A stretch of DNA of 64,000 bases from Hanleya hanleyi (GCA_036873755.1 JAVTVY010037076.1:103438-167437), one strand, 5' to 3'. Positions 19,109 through 29,401 are shown, numbered from the stretch's first letter. Notes: generated by a model not told the origin, from the letters alone. A program made the numbers and translations.

Positions 19109-19582
19109 ATGGATACAGACCAGATAACCACCGTGCTGAAGAATGACCCAGAGACACGTAGGGTGTTTCAAGGAGTGTTCGCCCGAGATGTGTTTCCATT
19201 AGACCGTATGTATCCTGCTGTTTACGGTCCCAACACGGGCCCGATGGATCGGCCCGGTGAACACTGGGTGGCCGTGTACTTGACAGAACAGCAGGGCGAA
19301 TACTTTGATCCGTGCGGCCTGCCACCCCTCCATCCCGATTTAACGGACTTCATGGATCAAGGCACAGAGACGTGGTGTTGGAACAGTCAAACGTTGCAAA
19401 GCCTGACCAGTGGCGTGTGCGGACAATATTGCTTGTTTTACCTGTACCATCGATGCCGGGGAAGACCCTTATCTACCATCGTACAGATGTTTGACGAGTA
19501 CCCCCAGGCCGAGGACCGCGATGTACTCGTCTATGACTGGGCCGCCCATCATTTCAATGTACAAGCCCCGTTCTGGGCTTAA
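19109..19582 (+). CDS. Adenain-like cysteine protease (Polinton B)
   Basis: 157 residues starting MDTDQITTVLKNDPETRRVF, intact. The family is the adenovirus-type maturation protease (C5), which cleaves virion proteins. Visible catalytic residues are H52 (GEHWVAVYL), D67 (YFDPCG), Q97 and C104 (QSLTSGVCGQYC), with the same 7-residue Gln-Cys spacing as adenain. ATG at 19109 lies 1 bp after the capsid stop. The final codons (QAPFWA, stop) form the first unit of the hairpin repeats that follow. Last gene of the capsid block. Confidence 0.9.
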   Translation: MDTDQITTVLKNDPETRRVFQGVFARDVFPLDRMYPAVYGPNTGPMDRPGEHWVAVYLTEQQGEYFDPCGLPPLHPDLTDFMDQGTETWCWNSQTLQSLTSGVCGQYCLFYLYHRCRGRPLSTIVQMFDEYPQAEDRDVLVYDWAAHHFNVQAPFWA

Positions 19583-19705
19583 GTTAATGACAAGCCCCTT
19601 GTTCTGGGCTTAAGTTTACAAGCCCCCTGTTCTGGGCTTCAGCTCTAGCAAGCCCCTTGTTCTGGGCTTCAGTTAATTACAAGCCCCTTGTTCTGGGCTT
19701 CAGTT
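19561..19705 (+). repeat. Five tandem hairpin units grown from the protease 3' end
   Basis: Units of 29-31 bp: CAAGCCCCTTGTTCTGGGCTT with short spacers (CAGTTAATTA type). Each folds as AAGCCC...GGGCTT. The first unit is coding (the last codons of the protease and its stop), so the array arose by duplicating the gene's tail into the 3' UTR. AATAAA follows at 19740. Confidence 0.8.
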
Positions 19706-19738
19706 TTCACGTGGTTGCTCTCACGTTGTTGTTGTTAC

Positions 19739-19746
19739 TGAATAAA
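19739..19746 (+). terminator. Poly(A) signal of the capsid block
   Basis: GAATAAAAAA 150 bp after the protease stop and downstream of the hairpin array. Confidence 0.5.
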
Positions 19747-19861
19747 AAAAAAATGAGATCTCACCAAAAAACCCTGTCTTGTGTGTTTTATTCCTAATGC
19801 ATCAATGCCCAATGTGGAGATTCAGTCAAACTGAAATCAGTGGTGTAGGATGGGGCCAAAA

Positions 19862-20235
19862 TGTAACCCATCAAGTTTAGAATGCAAGAGCACTATAGTA
19901 AAATAGAGAGAGCCAATGAAATCAGCCCACAGACCAAGTACGTGTTTTTGGTCTAGGTTTGGAGCGGGCATTTCATTGAGGTACGTGTATACGGTGAGTG
20001 AAAAGACTCGTCCAACACGTATAGATTATGTTGATGACTATAAGTTCTAGGTAACCCATCAAGGTTAGAATGCAAGAGCACTATAGTAAAAATAGAGAGC
20101 CAATGAAATCAGCCTACAGACCAAGTACGTGTCTTTGGTCTAGGTTTGGAGCGGGCATTTCATTGAGGTACGTGTATACGGTGAGTGAAGAGACTCGTCC
20201 AACACGTATAGATTATGACTATAAGTTCTATGAGC
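19862..20235. repeat. 189-bp tandem duplication
   Basis: GTAACCCATCAAGTTTAGAA at 19862 and GTAACCCATCAAGGTTAGAA at 20051 start two near-identical copies. Both include TTTGGTCTAGGTTTGGAGCG and ACTCGTCCAACACGTATAGA. No gene; function unknown. Confidence 0.75.
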
Positions 20236-20399
20236 ATAATGCATGAAAGTGGCTTTGAACACCGTATTAGCCAATCAGTGACCTAGAATGGAGCCAAAGC
20301 TAACCCATCCATGTCAAGAAAACATTACCCGGATGTTGAGAAGAACCCGGATGTAGGCGCGGGCGGACGTCAGCGAAAGCACACCGTGAGTACCCCAAT

Positions 20400-20482
20400 T
20401 CGATTGGCTGATTGTTCGGCCGCTGATTGGTTCTTTTTCTCGACCGCTGATTGGCTCTTTTTTCTCGACCGCTGATTGGTCC
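20400..20482. promoter_or_regulatory. Cluster of CCAAT boxes (reverse orientation)
   Basis: Four GATTGG motifs 23-27 bp apart, three in the context CCGCTGATTGG. NF-Y-type sites in regular spacing are usual in promoters. It lies 90 bp from the CpG-rich block that follows. Confidence 0.5.
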
Positions 20483-20570
20483 AAATGGAACTGCCCATCT
20501 TTTCCAGGTTCATGTAGAATCCCCTTTTTGTGCTCAAGCTCTGACTATAGCGATGCCGCAACATTGTCAC

Positions 20571-20830
20571 ATGGATGTGACCTTTTGTCCCGCGCGCGCA
20601 CGGGCACTACCGGTGATGACGCGCACTTCCGGAGAACGCGCGCGCGCGCGCTGCGGCCGGGGCGGGGCGGGGCGGGAAAAGGTGCCGGAGGTTGAACATA
20701 CGGATGTGTAAGGGGAAACATTAGGAACTCTTCTATGTTTGGAGGTAATTTCAGTGAAAAACCCGGAAGTGACGTCACAACCCCCACGTGACCTGCGCAA
20801 CAGAATGGATACGACACCCTAGTGTAACTC
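20571..20830. promoter_or_regulatory. CpG-rich CRE/ETS/E-box module (B, right side)
   Basis: CGCGCGCGCG and GGGGCGGGGCGGGGCGGG (SP1-type) are followed by CCGGAAGTGACGTCAC at 20763-20778 and CACGTGAC at 20785-20792. Same module as 3940-4140 (A) and 55860-56060 (C). In A and C it sits on the zinc-finger side of the element, in B on the protease side, as expected if it is part of an ancestral longer TIR. Confidence 0.55.
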
Positions 20831-21600
20831 CCTCACCTAGGCTTCACATGGATACCTCACTAGCTTCAACACGTCTAGCGGGACCCATACAGGGTCCAGT
20901 TTTCGACACTAGGTGACCACATCCCGACAAAATGGCCAATTTTCGACACCGGATGTGCCGCCATCTTGAACATACGTGCCGCCATCTTGGATATGCCCCA
21001 TAATGCACCGGGTCAAAATACTCGCTTCTCACTGGACGAGTGCTCTGGGGCGGATTTGAAATACTCGCTTCTGATTGGACAAGATGCTCCGCATTGCGTC
21101 TGCGCATGCGCAGAATGATATTCCTACCGCACATCCAGCCCATCAGATGCCCCTTCACCTAAGCTTCACGTGGATACCTCACTCGACCCCACTGGACCAG
21201 TAGTAACTCCCCTAGCTCCAACACGGCTATTTTCATACCCTTGGGCCACCGCGCAGGCGCAGAATGACGCGACTTGCATTCAAAAACACACCATTCTGAC
21301 TCCACCCCACACAAGCTTCACTTTGACACCTCACACGACCCATTCGAACCGTGATTAGCCCATCTCTAACCCGAACACACCCCTACATAGCACCCAAAAT
21401 GCCTGTTTTCTATACTACGGCCAGACTGCGCATGCGTAGACTATTGAACACGGACGAGCCATTAGCCCAGTCGGATGCTGCTGCACGAGAGCTTCAAAAT
21501 AAGACCTCACTCGACCCCATTGGACCACCAGGGACTCACCTAGACTCCAACATGTCCACCCCGTATGGCCCTATACACCCATAGCCATGCAGTATAGGCC
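20830..21600. repeat. Subterminal satellite and YY1/CCAAT/NRF1 module (B, right side)
   Basis: Same family as 4140-5335. The 20880-21120 part repeats the module with GCCGCCATCTTG twice (YY1 sites on the minus strand), CTTCTGATTGGAC (CCAAT) and TGCGCATGCGCAG (NRF1). The rest are satellite units with degenerate cores (21429). No gene. Confidence 0.8.
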
Positions 21601-22390
21601 TATAGGCCTACCCAGGCCTTGGTGACTTTTTTCAAAAATTTCACCAATTCGCTCCGCAACCCCACCCATCGTGCTCTAAATGTCGAGACGTGAAAAACAA
21701 ATCCAAACAACCCTACCGCAAATATATAGAAGTCAGTTTCCCAGTGGGACAAACATCGGTCCTATACCCTCAGTATGGGAATATATATTTATATATATAT
21801 GTCTATATGGGACTATATCGTACTTTTTCAAAAATTTCACCGATTCGCACGGGGACACTTCCTAACATGTTCTAAATGACGAGACGTGAAAAACAAATCC
21901 AAACAACCCTACCGCAAATGTATAGAAGTACGTTTCCCAGGGGGACAAACATTGATCCTATACCCCAGTATGGGCCTATATGAGGTTATATCGTACTTTT
22001 TCGAAAATTTCACCGTTTCGCACGGGAACACTTCTTATCATGTTTGTTTTGACGAGACGAGTAAAACGCGACCCCACAACCTATACCGCAAATGTCGGGA
22101 AGTACGTTTCCCAGGATGGTCCTATACCTCCCATATCCCATATAGGCATTTTCCCGAAATTTAGGATAGAGTCCGTATTCCGTATTTTTTCAGGAAAATT
22201 TTTACATACACCCACTCTGAAACTAGGGGGAGATAACTCTATTGATAGACAAGCCCCGTTAAGCCCGGCGACCTATATACCCCCCATACCCCATATAGGC
22301 ATTTTCCCAGGTTTTTTCGATAAAGTCCGTTTTCCGTTTTTTTTTTTTTTTCAGGAAAAATTTTACATGCACCCACCCCATTGCCTGAAT
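21601..22390. repeat. Three to four ~180-bp AT-rich units (B, right side)
   Basis: TTTTTCAAAAATTTCACC recurs at about 21627, 21824 and (as TTTTTCGAAAATTTCACC) 21998. Each is followed by a GAGACGTGAAAAACAAATCC-type block and ACCCTACCGCAAAT; a more diverged unit follows to 22390. ORFs here are only repeat translations. Confidence 0.72.
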
Positions 22391-23343
22391 GCCTCTTCAC
22401 CTAGGCTTCACTTTGATACCTCATACGACCCCATCGGACCAGTAGTAACTCCCCTAGAGCCCAAAACGTCTATTTCCATACCCTTGGGCCACCGCGCATG
22501 CGCAGAATGACCCTAATTCAACCCCACACCCAGTCCATTAGATGCCCCTTCATGAATGCTTCACTTTGATACCTCACTCGACCCCATTGGTCCATTAGGG
22601 GCTCCCCTAGCTCCAAAAAGGCTATTTTCATACCTTTCGGCCGCCGCGCATGCGCAGAAGGCCGATAGCTCAACCCCACACCCAGCCCATTAGATGCCCC
22701 TTCACATAAGCTTCATTTTGATACCTCACTCCACCCCATTGGTCCATTAGGGGCTTCCCTAGATTGGCTATTCCATCAACCTTCCCTCCCCCTGCCCCCC
22801 CTCCAATTTCCCCTTTCCTCTCCTTTTTTCAATATTTAATTTAGTAAAACAAATAGAAAATGAAAAAGATTTTTTTTTGGCTCCATGAATCTTTTTTTCC
22901 TTTTTTTTTAATTTAAAAAAAAAAAAAAAATTCGGCTATTCCACCAACCTTCCCTCCCCCTTGTCCCCCCTCCCCTCCCCTCCCCATACACCCCTACCCT
23001 AAAAATCGACTCCTTTTATACGTTTTTCTACAATCCGCCATCTCTTCCCAGCACCCACCATCCACACACGCCGCCATCTTGTCCCAGCACCCACCATCCA
23101 CATCGCCATCTTGTCCCAGCACCCACCATCCACATCGCCATCTTGTCCCAGCACCCACCATCCACATCGCCATCTTGTCCCAGCACCCACCATCCACATC
23201 GCCATCTTGTCCCAGCACCCACCATCCACACGCCGATCATTCTGACGTCACACGCATGCGCACACCTCCACAAAACCTCCCCATTTTTTTCTGCGCATGC
23301 GCAGTGAGGCGCTACTTTATCAATTTCACGGCTATATACTACT
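22390..23343. repeat. Right terminal inverted repeat of Polinton B
   Basis: Reverse complement of 8510-9548, about 0.95 kb, ending ...CTATATACTACT. It contains two satellite units, a C/T-rich stretch, an A/T homopolymer tract, and six units of the 32-bp minisatellite, one of them diverged. Inside 22390 the element continues with other repeats not matched at the left end. Confidence 0.88.
23040..23228. repeat. 32-bp minisatellite with YY1-like cores (right TIR)
   Basis: Reverse complement of the array at 8625-8885; five full units (CGCCATCTTGTCCCAGCACC) and one diverged. Two copies fewer than the left TIR. Confidence 0.82.
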
Positions 23344-23349
23344 GATGTG
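23344..23349. repeat. Right target-site copy of Polinton B
   Basis: GATGTG directly after the CTACT terminus. It matches the intact target in the right arm (complement near 50940) and, with one mismatch, 8504-8509. Confidence 0.75.
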
Positions 23350-23480
23350 TGATGGATCTGAAATATGTTAACGTCGGAAGCAATAAAGCAGTGTTTAGCG
23401 CTACTACATACAAGAGATATCATTCATGGGATGTTTCTTTGTTTATAGAGTTGCTTGAATTTGTCATTAAAAATATCTAG

Positions 23481-24109
23481 GTGAAATTTGGCAACACAAT
23501 ATATCAACGCCATATGGGTATTCCAATGGGTACTAATTGCGCACCCCTGTTGGCTGACCTGTATCTGTTCTCTTATGAATATGACTATATGCAGGCGCTT
23601 TCAAAAACCGATCCATTCAAAACCCGTTCCTTCTCATTCACCGACCGCTATATAGACGATAGCTGTGGATAATCGCTATATAAACGACGCAGTGAAGGAT
23701 ATATATCCATCTTCACTGGATTAGAAGGAGACTACAGATAGCCCTATAGGCACATCATAATTAGGTCTATATTTCCACAAAAATAAAATGGGCAATTCTC
23801 TCTCGTCGACTTTATGACAGAAGAGATGATTACAATTTCGACATCGTAAACTACCCCTTTCTGGACAGTAATATTCCACTGGGACCTGCATATGGCGTAT
23901 ACATATGTCGCCTAGTAGCATTTGCTAGATCCTGTGTTGATTGTGACGATTTCAATCAACCTCACAAAACATTGTTCAAGAAACTTAAAAAACAAGGCTA
24001 TTCCCTCAAGCGCCTCCACTCAAAGTTTCTCAAATTTGGCGATACATATCGCATGCTGATAGCAAAATACGAACGTAGCGTGCAAGATCTATGGCGTTAC
24101 GTTTCGTAA
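23481..24109 (+). pseudogene. Reverse transcriptase fragment, GIPMG/YIDD type (left arm)
   Basis: Readable RT motifs: MGIPMGTNCAPLLADLYLFS (RT block with the fingers/palm glycine motif), then RYIDD (catalytic palm aspartates) followed by a stop. After a gap with further stops the conserved C-terminal block RRDDYNFDIVNYPFLDSNIP and GPAYGVYICRL runs to the stop at 24107-24109. This RT type is frequent in invertebrate and fish genomes and differs from Gypsy RT; whether it belongs to Penelope-like or another class I cannot tell. It has several in-frame stops in both arms. Polinton B inserted about 130 bp upstream of the first motif. Confidence 0.78.
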
Positions 24110-24960
24110 CTTGTGTCTAATTCCGCTTAATCCGGGGCTAGGGGTCGTATGAACCCAATCAAAGCGTGACTGAGATACACCATTCTCTAGATAACGCTTT
24201 AGAACGATTATTATGGATTAAGAATACTGATCAGCTATACGGATTTGATATTTTTGGAACATCATAATGTCTTGTCGGCATCATCAAACTGTTGATCGCT
24301 TCTCTATTGAAGGAAACTAGCCTATGTTTATGTATACTATGACTGTCTTTTTTGAATTTGTTGCTAATACTGTTATATGGATATGGAATAGGTCTTTGGA
24401 TTACGGCCGCGGATATTCTTTAATGGACGATGGCTGAATTGTGAATGACGGACTAGACGCTTATATATGATGTCATTATCAATAGCGCTCTCATTGAAAT
24501 TACTGTGATGTTACTGTTACCCTTTTTTCCGGCACAGGACAAGTGCAGCCACATGTTTTCGCACTTCCAGCTGGAGCAATGAATCATTGTTTTGAGCAAT
24601 TGAGCAATCAAATTAACATTGAGGACATTTATGGGCGGGTACAGCGACTTCTATTTGCCGAAAGTCAAAAGAATATCGAGCAATACGAAACTATCTGTTA
24701 ACTTATGTTACATCATGAATTGATTACTTTGTAATAATACTTAGTGTAAGCTGAATTAGAATCATTCGAAACATTCACATAAATGCGCTCTCATGAACTA
24801 CTGAGTCATACAAAGTCAAACTACATTGGGTCGATTGCTAAGGATACCATTTGGCACATGTATTTCATGTATTATAATGTAGCCACTATGTTTTACGTTT
24901 TCTTCATTGGAAGGAGTAATGTCTCATTAATGTACACTTGTAATATTCACCTTCACGGCA
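24110..24960. other. RT 3' flank, no gene seen
   Basis: Begins with the tail motif TAATTCCGCTTAATCCGGGG (24118-24137). Otherwise AT-rich with no supportable ORF. Mirror of 49300-50160. Confidence 0.5.
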
Positions 24961-25150
24961 CTTGCAGAAGGGATATCCCCCTTCCCGCGCTACCATGGCT
25001 ACATCTGTTGCATTGAACGCCTACTCAACAGAACGCAGGTCTTCCCTGTTGGGCTCCCGCCAGGCAAACTCTACAACTTTGCAGCCAAATCTTGAAGCTA
25101 AACCATCTGTTTTTCCCTACTGGCTTTTCGAGGAAATGAAGGTGGAGTTT
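24945..25150 (-). pseudogene. Unrecognised coding-like block (left arm)
   Basis: Minus-strand mirror of 49099-49296. The right-arm frame is open, but here a TAG replaces a Gln codon (GTTGAGTAGGCG near 25025). No family recognised. It might be an exon of the DUF6589 gene or of another transposon gene. Confidence 0.35.
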
Positions 25151-25339
25151 CGTATTTATGGGACATCCCCAGGAGTGTCAAAGCACACAACACAACATAC
25201 GCTTCTGTACTAAACTAAAAGGACAAATTTAATAACAATGAGTGAAGCTGAGTCATGAAGTGGTGGTTGAAAATATGGATGAGCAATAGCATCTTTCTGT
25301 CCCCCGCCGCAACGCGGCCGGGGACTTCCAAATGGTTCT

Positions 25340-26560
25340 TACTTCTATGTGTCCGTGCATGCACGGACATGTCCGTGCAAATAGTTCGTAAGAAATATCT
25401 TCTAAATGCTTTGTCGGATTCCTCCGAAATTTGACATCTGCATTCTGTGCGACAAGACGTCTCTTGGTATTACGTTTCAGCAAGATCCGCCAGTAGGTGG
25501 CGCCACTGGGGTCTTGCTTCTATATGTCCGTGCATGCACGGACATGTCCGTGCGAATACCTCGTTAGCAATAACTTCTAAATGCTTTGTCGGATTCCTCC
25601 GAAATTTGGCATCTGCATTCTGTGCAACAAGACGTCTCTTGGTATTACGTTTCAGCAAGATCCGCCTGTAGGTGGCGCCACTGGGTCTTGTTCCAATCTT
25701 TAGTGCATGTCCGTACATGTCCGTGCAAATACTTCGTAAGCGATAACTCCTGAATGCTTTGTCGGATTCCTCCGAAATTTGGCATCTGCATTCTTCGCGA
25801 CAGGACGGCTGTTGGTATTACGTTTCAGCAAGATCCGCCTGTAGGTGGCGCCACTGGGTCTTGTTCCAATCTTTAGTGCATGTCCGTACATGTCCGTGCA
25901 AATACTTCGTAAGCGATAACTCCTGAATGCTTTGTCGGATTCCTCCGAAATTTGGCATCTGCATTCTTCGCGACAAGACGTCTGTTTGTATCACGTTTCA
26001 GCAAGATCCGCCTGTAGGTGGCGACACTGGGTCTTGTTCCAATCTTTAGTGCATGTCCGTGGATCTTCGTGCAAATGTTTTATAAGCGATAACTCCTAAA
26101 TGCTTTGTCGGATTCCTCCGAAATTTGGCATCTGCATTCTTTGCGACAAGTCGTCTGTTGGTAATACGTTTCAGCAAGATTCGCCTGTAGGTGGCGCCAC
26201 TGCGTCTTGTTCCAATATTTAGTGCATGTCCGTCCAGTACTGCGTGAGAGATAACTCCTAAATGCTTTGTCGGATTCCTCCGAAATTTGGCATCTGCATT
26301 CTTTGTGACAAGACGTCGCTGATATTACGTTTCAGCAAGATTCGCCTGTAGGTGGCGACACTGGGTCTTGTTCCAATCTCCAATGCATGTCCGTTCATGT
26401 TTGTTCAAATCCTTCGCAAGCGACAACTTTCGAACAATTTGTCAGATTTCTTCGAAATTTGGTAATTGCATCCCCTGCGACAAAACACCGTTGGTGATGC
26501 GTTTCAGCAAAATCCACCCGGAGGTGGCGCCACTAGAGTTCATTCCATTATTCCATGCTG
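25340..26560. repeat. 173-bp tandem array (left arm)
   Basis: Seven units; the marker TTGTCGGATTCCTCCGAAATTT starts at 25411, 25586, 25759, 25932, 26105 and 26267, with a diverged one at 26439 (spacing 162-175). Each unit also has a CAGCAAGATCCGCCTGTAGG block next to GGTGGCGCCACTGGG, and some have the palindrome GTCCGTGCATGCACGGAC (25349, 25526). The mirror array is at 47950-48880. The ORFs inside are repeat translations. Confidence 0.88.
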
Positions 26561-27400
26561 CAAGTGGTAACTTGGAAACACTTGGTCGAATTTCTTTGAA
26601 ATATCCTACATATGTACCTTTCTGGGTAACATGAGAAACGTTGTGGCTCATCGGATTCTTCTCAAATTTGGCATGCATTTACCATGCCAGGAGCTGTTGC
26701 TTGGGATTGCCTTTCGCTCACTTGCACTCACAGGTGGCGCCACCTGGTGACAACATCATAAATTCGTTTCCGGGTAATAACTTGAGAACTGACCATCGGA
26801 TTCTTCTCAAATTTTGTATGAATGTACCGTGACATAAGATGTCGCTTGATAATGCATTTCACTGACTTGCGCCTAGAGGTGGCGTCACCTGGTGTCAAAA
26901 TCTAAATTTGGTTCCTGGGCAATAACTTGAGAACCCTCCTCGGATTCTTCTCGAATTTGGTATGCAGATGTCCCCACGATACCATGTTACTTGGGATTGT
27001 ATTTTTCCCACTTCTGCCTACAGGTGGCGTCTCCTGGTGGAAAAAATTGTTTCCGAGCAATAATTTGGCAACTGCTCATCAGATTATTCTCAAATTTTGT
27101 ATTCATATGTGACCCGCCCCAAATAACATGAACATCGGTGGGCATCTAGTACCGGCAATAACTTGAGAACCCCTCTTCAGAGTCTCAAGTTCATATGCCA
27201 ATACCATGACATAAGATGTCATTTGTGATTATGTTTTGCCTGCTTGCATCTACAGGTGGTGACTCCTAGTTGGAAAGTCTAAATTTGGTTTCTGGGCAAT
27301 AGGTTGAGGATGCCTTCATATTCTTGTCAAATTTAGTTTACAGATAATATACCATGAGTTGTCTCTTGGGGTTGCATTTCGGTTACATAATTTTCATGCT
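26560..27400. repeat. Diverged ~150-bp repeats with GGTGGCGCCACC (left arm)
   Basis: Four or five units, each with CAGGTGGCG(C/T)CACCTGGTG and AATAACTTGAGAAC next to TCGGATTCTTCTCAAATTTG. They are related to the 173-bp array in layout. Mirror at 39930-40640. Confidence 0.75.
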
Positions 27401-28068
27401 ACATGGTAAAGAAAATATATTACAGTAGCAATCAACATTCAGTCAGCAATTTGGAGTTGATCTCAAAACCTGGGAAGGTGGAAAGACCCCTCCGCTTCTT
27501 AAGCCTGTGAAGTAGCTCTTGCCATCCTTATGAATATCTTCTGAATCCGACAGCGCTTATAAATATTGCTGCCATTTTGGCGGGGGACCTGGCATCCTCT
27601 GGCTGCTTGTTGGAATAATTTCTTGTTTGTAAGTATAAGTGGAAGGCTGATAATTACAAAATGTAAGTTTGGCTTTCAGTGCAACTTGTCCATATCGTTT
27701 TCACCGCCAATCGTCTCGATCGTAAATAGGACAGGCACACGAATTGGAGCGTTATGCAAGAGGTGACAAAAATTGATGACGTCTGGCGACTGAACACCTC
27801 GATAAAATTTCACAGGAAAGCTTCCCTCGGCACCTCGCATTCCGATTCAACAATACGGTGGGTTCTCGAACGAAATCTTAACACCCCAGCCGCGCCTTTA
27901 TTGTAGATGTTTATGTAGCGAATATGAAGTATCCACATGGACATTAGAACCGGCTAAAGCGAAATTAGACACGCTAGATCGGGAACTGCGGTGACAGATT
28001 AACTCCAATAAATAACTCATGTGTGATGAGTGAACGCCTCAACATGGGGAAAACACATGGAGGACATT
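27400..28068. other. Diverged copy of DUF6589 intron region (left inner arm)
   Basis: At 27765-27940 the sequence GACGTCTGGCGACTGA...GCGCCTTTATTG parallels 6745-6900 (the intron before the middle DUF6589 exon), indicating an older internal duplication. The mirror is 39181-39850. No open exon is retained. Confidence 0.5.
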
Positions 28069-28423
28069 TGATGAAGTGAACGCCTCAACATGGGGTAAAC
28101 CTGGAGGATTCAAGAATATCCATAAAAAGTATCCTGTAATACCTGACGTCATTGTAATGCCTGAAGTCACTCAAGTGAATTGCGCATACAACAGTGGTTT
28201 AAACTTAACTTAGTGAAACATATCTACCTCCATTATATCCCAGGCATGTTGGAAGTTGTTTTTCACCTCCTACTTGAATGACTTGTGTTTGTATGCGTTC
28301 TTTAGTTGCGCCATTGTGCCCCTAGAGCCATCACTTGCGCCAAAATACAACGAATTGATTGTATCCTGTGATATAAATGCAAAAGTTATGACTTATCACG
28401 TCATCGTCCCTTTCAAATTGATC

Positions 28424-29056
28424 GTTAACCCTCAAGTAAAGTTTCCATCGAATGAAAGACCATTGCAAACAGTATGGAAAAATATTTATTTTAATTTTTT
28501 CACGATTATATTACACAGAGTGAACTGCAATTAGAGCATGGTATTCTATGGTGGTATGTTGCAATCATATATAGATCCAGTAACGTCACACTCCCTTAAT
28601 ACATATATTTCAAACTTTGTATGCACTTTTCAGTGCTTCATTAAAGCTTAAGGTGTGTATACTTTGAGTTTCAACACAGACTTACTGTTCCAATGTGCAT
28701 GTTTCACCAAAATATGGGAGATGGTGACTCACGAGTGTCAAGTCAATTTCTATCCTGCATTCAATTTCCCGGATTTTGGAACATGCACATTAGAACAGTG
28801 AGTGTGTGTTAAAACTCAAAGTATACATACCTTGAGCTTGAAGGAAGCACTGGAAAGTGCATACAAATTTTGAAATAGGGGTAATACGGGTAATACGTGT
28901 GACGTCAATGGACCTGAATATGATTACAACAGACCACCACAGAATACCGTGATAATTTACTCTGTGTAATAAAATCGTACACAATTAAAATGAATATTTC
29001 CCGACACTGTTCGCAATGCTATTCATTTGATGGAAACTTTACTTGAAGGTTTACGA
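28424..29056. repeat. Fold-back element
   Basis: Arms of about 280 bp: AAGTAAAGTTTCCATCGAAT (28435) pairs with ATGGAAACTTTACTTGAAGG (near 29030). TACACAGAGTGAACTGCAAT pairs with TTTACTCTGTGTAATA, and CTTAAGGTGTGTATACTTTG pairs with CAAAGTATACATACCTTGAG. The centre is at about 28735. Arms are about 85 percent alike. A non-autonomous fold-back transposon is likely. Confidence 0.65.
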
Positions 29057-29401
29057 CCACCTTAAATGAAATAGCCGACAGATTCCGAGCAACATCAATT
29101 GTTTCTTTCTGCGGTTGTCTCAACAGAAATATGGCACGTGTGATATGTTGTGCCAATTGATGAACAACTCTTCCATCGAATAATGATGAAATCTTTTTAT
29201 TCTTGTGAAATTCACAATCAACAGGGAACCCAAGACCATGCTATAAAGCTGAATTAAATTGGCATTAAAAAAAACCCATTTAATTCACAGAGTATACGCA
29301 GTTTGCCGTTGCCATTATTGGCACATGAAGCTACTTATTCTTGTGTCTAACTACCCGTTTTCAGTTGACTGCTCATTTAAATAGCAACTCCGTGTATTCA
29401 C

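Larger units (their letters stand above)
8510..23343 (+). mobile_element. Complete Polinton-like element B, 14.8 kb
   Basis: Both ends are visible. The left end reads AGTAGTATATAGCCGTG and the right end is its inverse, giving 5'-AG...CT-3' termini as known for Polintons. Flanking 6-mers are TATGTG (8504-8509) and GATGTG (23344-23349), a 6-bp target duplication with one mismatch. The uninterrupted right arm has the single ancestral sequence near 50940 (minus strand GATGTG). TIRs are about 1 kb (8510-9548 and 22390-23343). About 13 genes include integrase, packaging ATPase, penton-like protein, major capsid protein and protease. No DNA polymerase B is present. Confidence 0.93.
1..28068. repeat. 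Left arm of giant inverted repeat
   Basis: Seen: gene order and sequence are the reverse complement of 39181 to about 59930. Paired landmarks are integrase 895/59036, zinc-finger start 2800/57135, Polinton terminus 5629/53801, DUF6589 last exon 6023-6378/53046-53401, RT 23481-24109/50167-50837, and the 173-bp array 25340-26560/47950-48880. The inner edge lies at about 28068, where the match to 39181 ends. The arm is interrupted by Polinton-like element B (8510-23343), which the other arm lacks. Protein-level divergence in the DUF6589 exon is about 8 percent, so this is not a recent copy or a simple fold-back read. The outer edge lies beyond the window. Confidence 0.9.

Noticed and set aside
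21680..22510. Series of Lys-rich ORFs with similar starts (MKNKSKQPYRK)
   Set aside because: Products of the ~180-bp AT-rich repeats, not separate genes.
25253..25891. ORFs with LLKRNTKRRLVAQNADAKFRR
   Set aside because: Repeat translation of the 173-bp array, seen in each unit and in both arms.
25340..26560. CRISPR array
   Set aside because: Units are 173 bp without short repeat/spacer alternation, in an animal transposon context.
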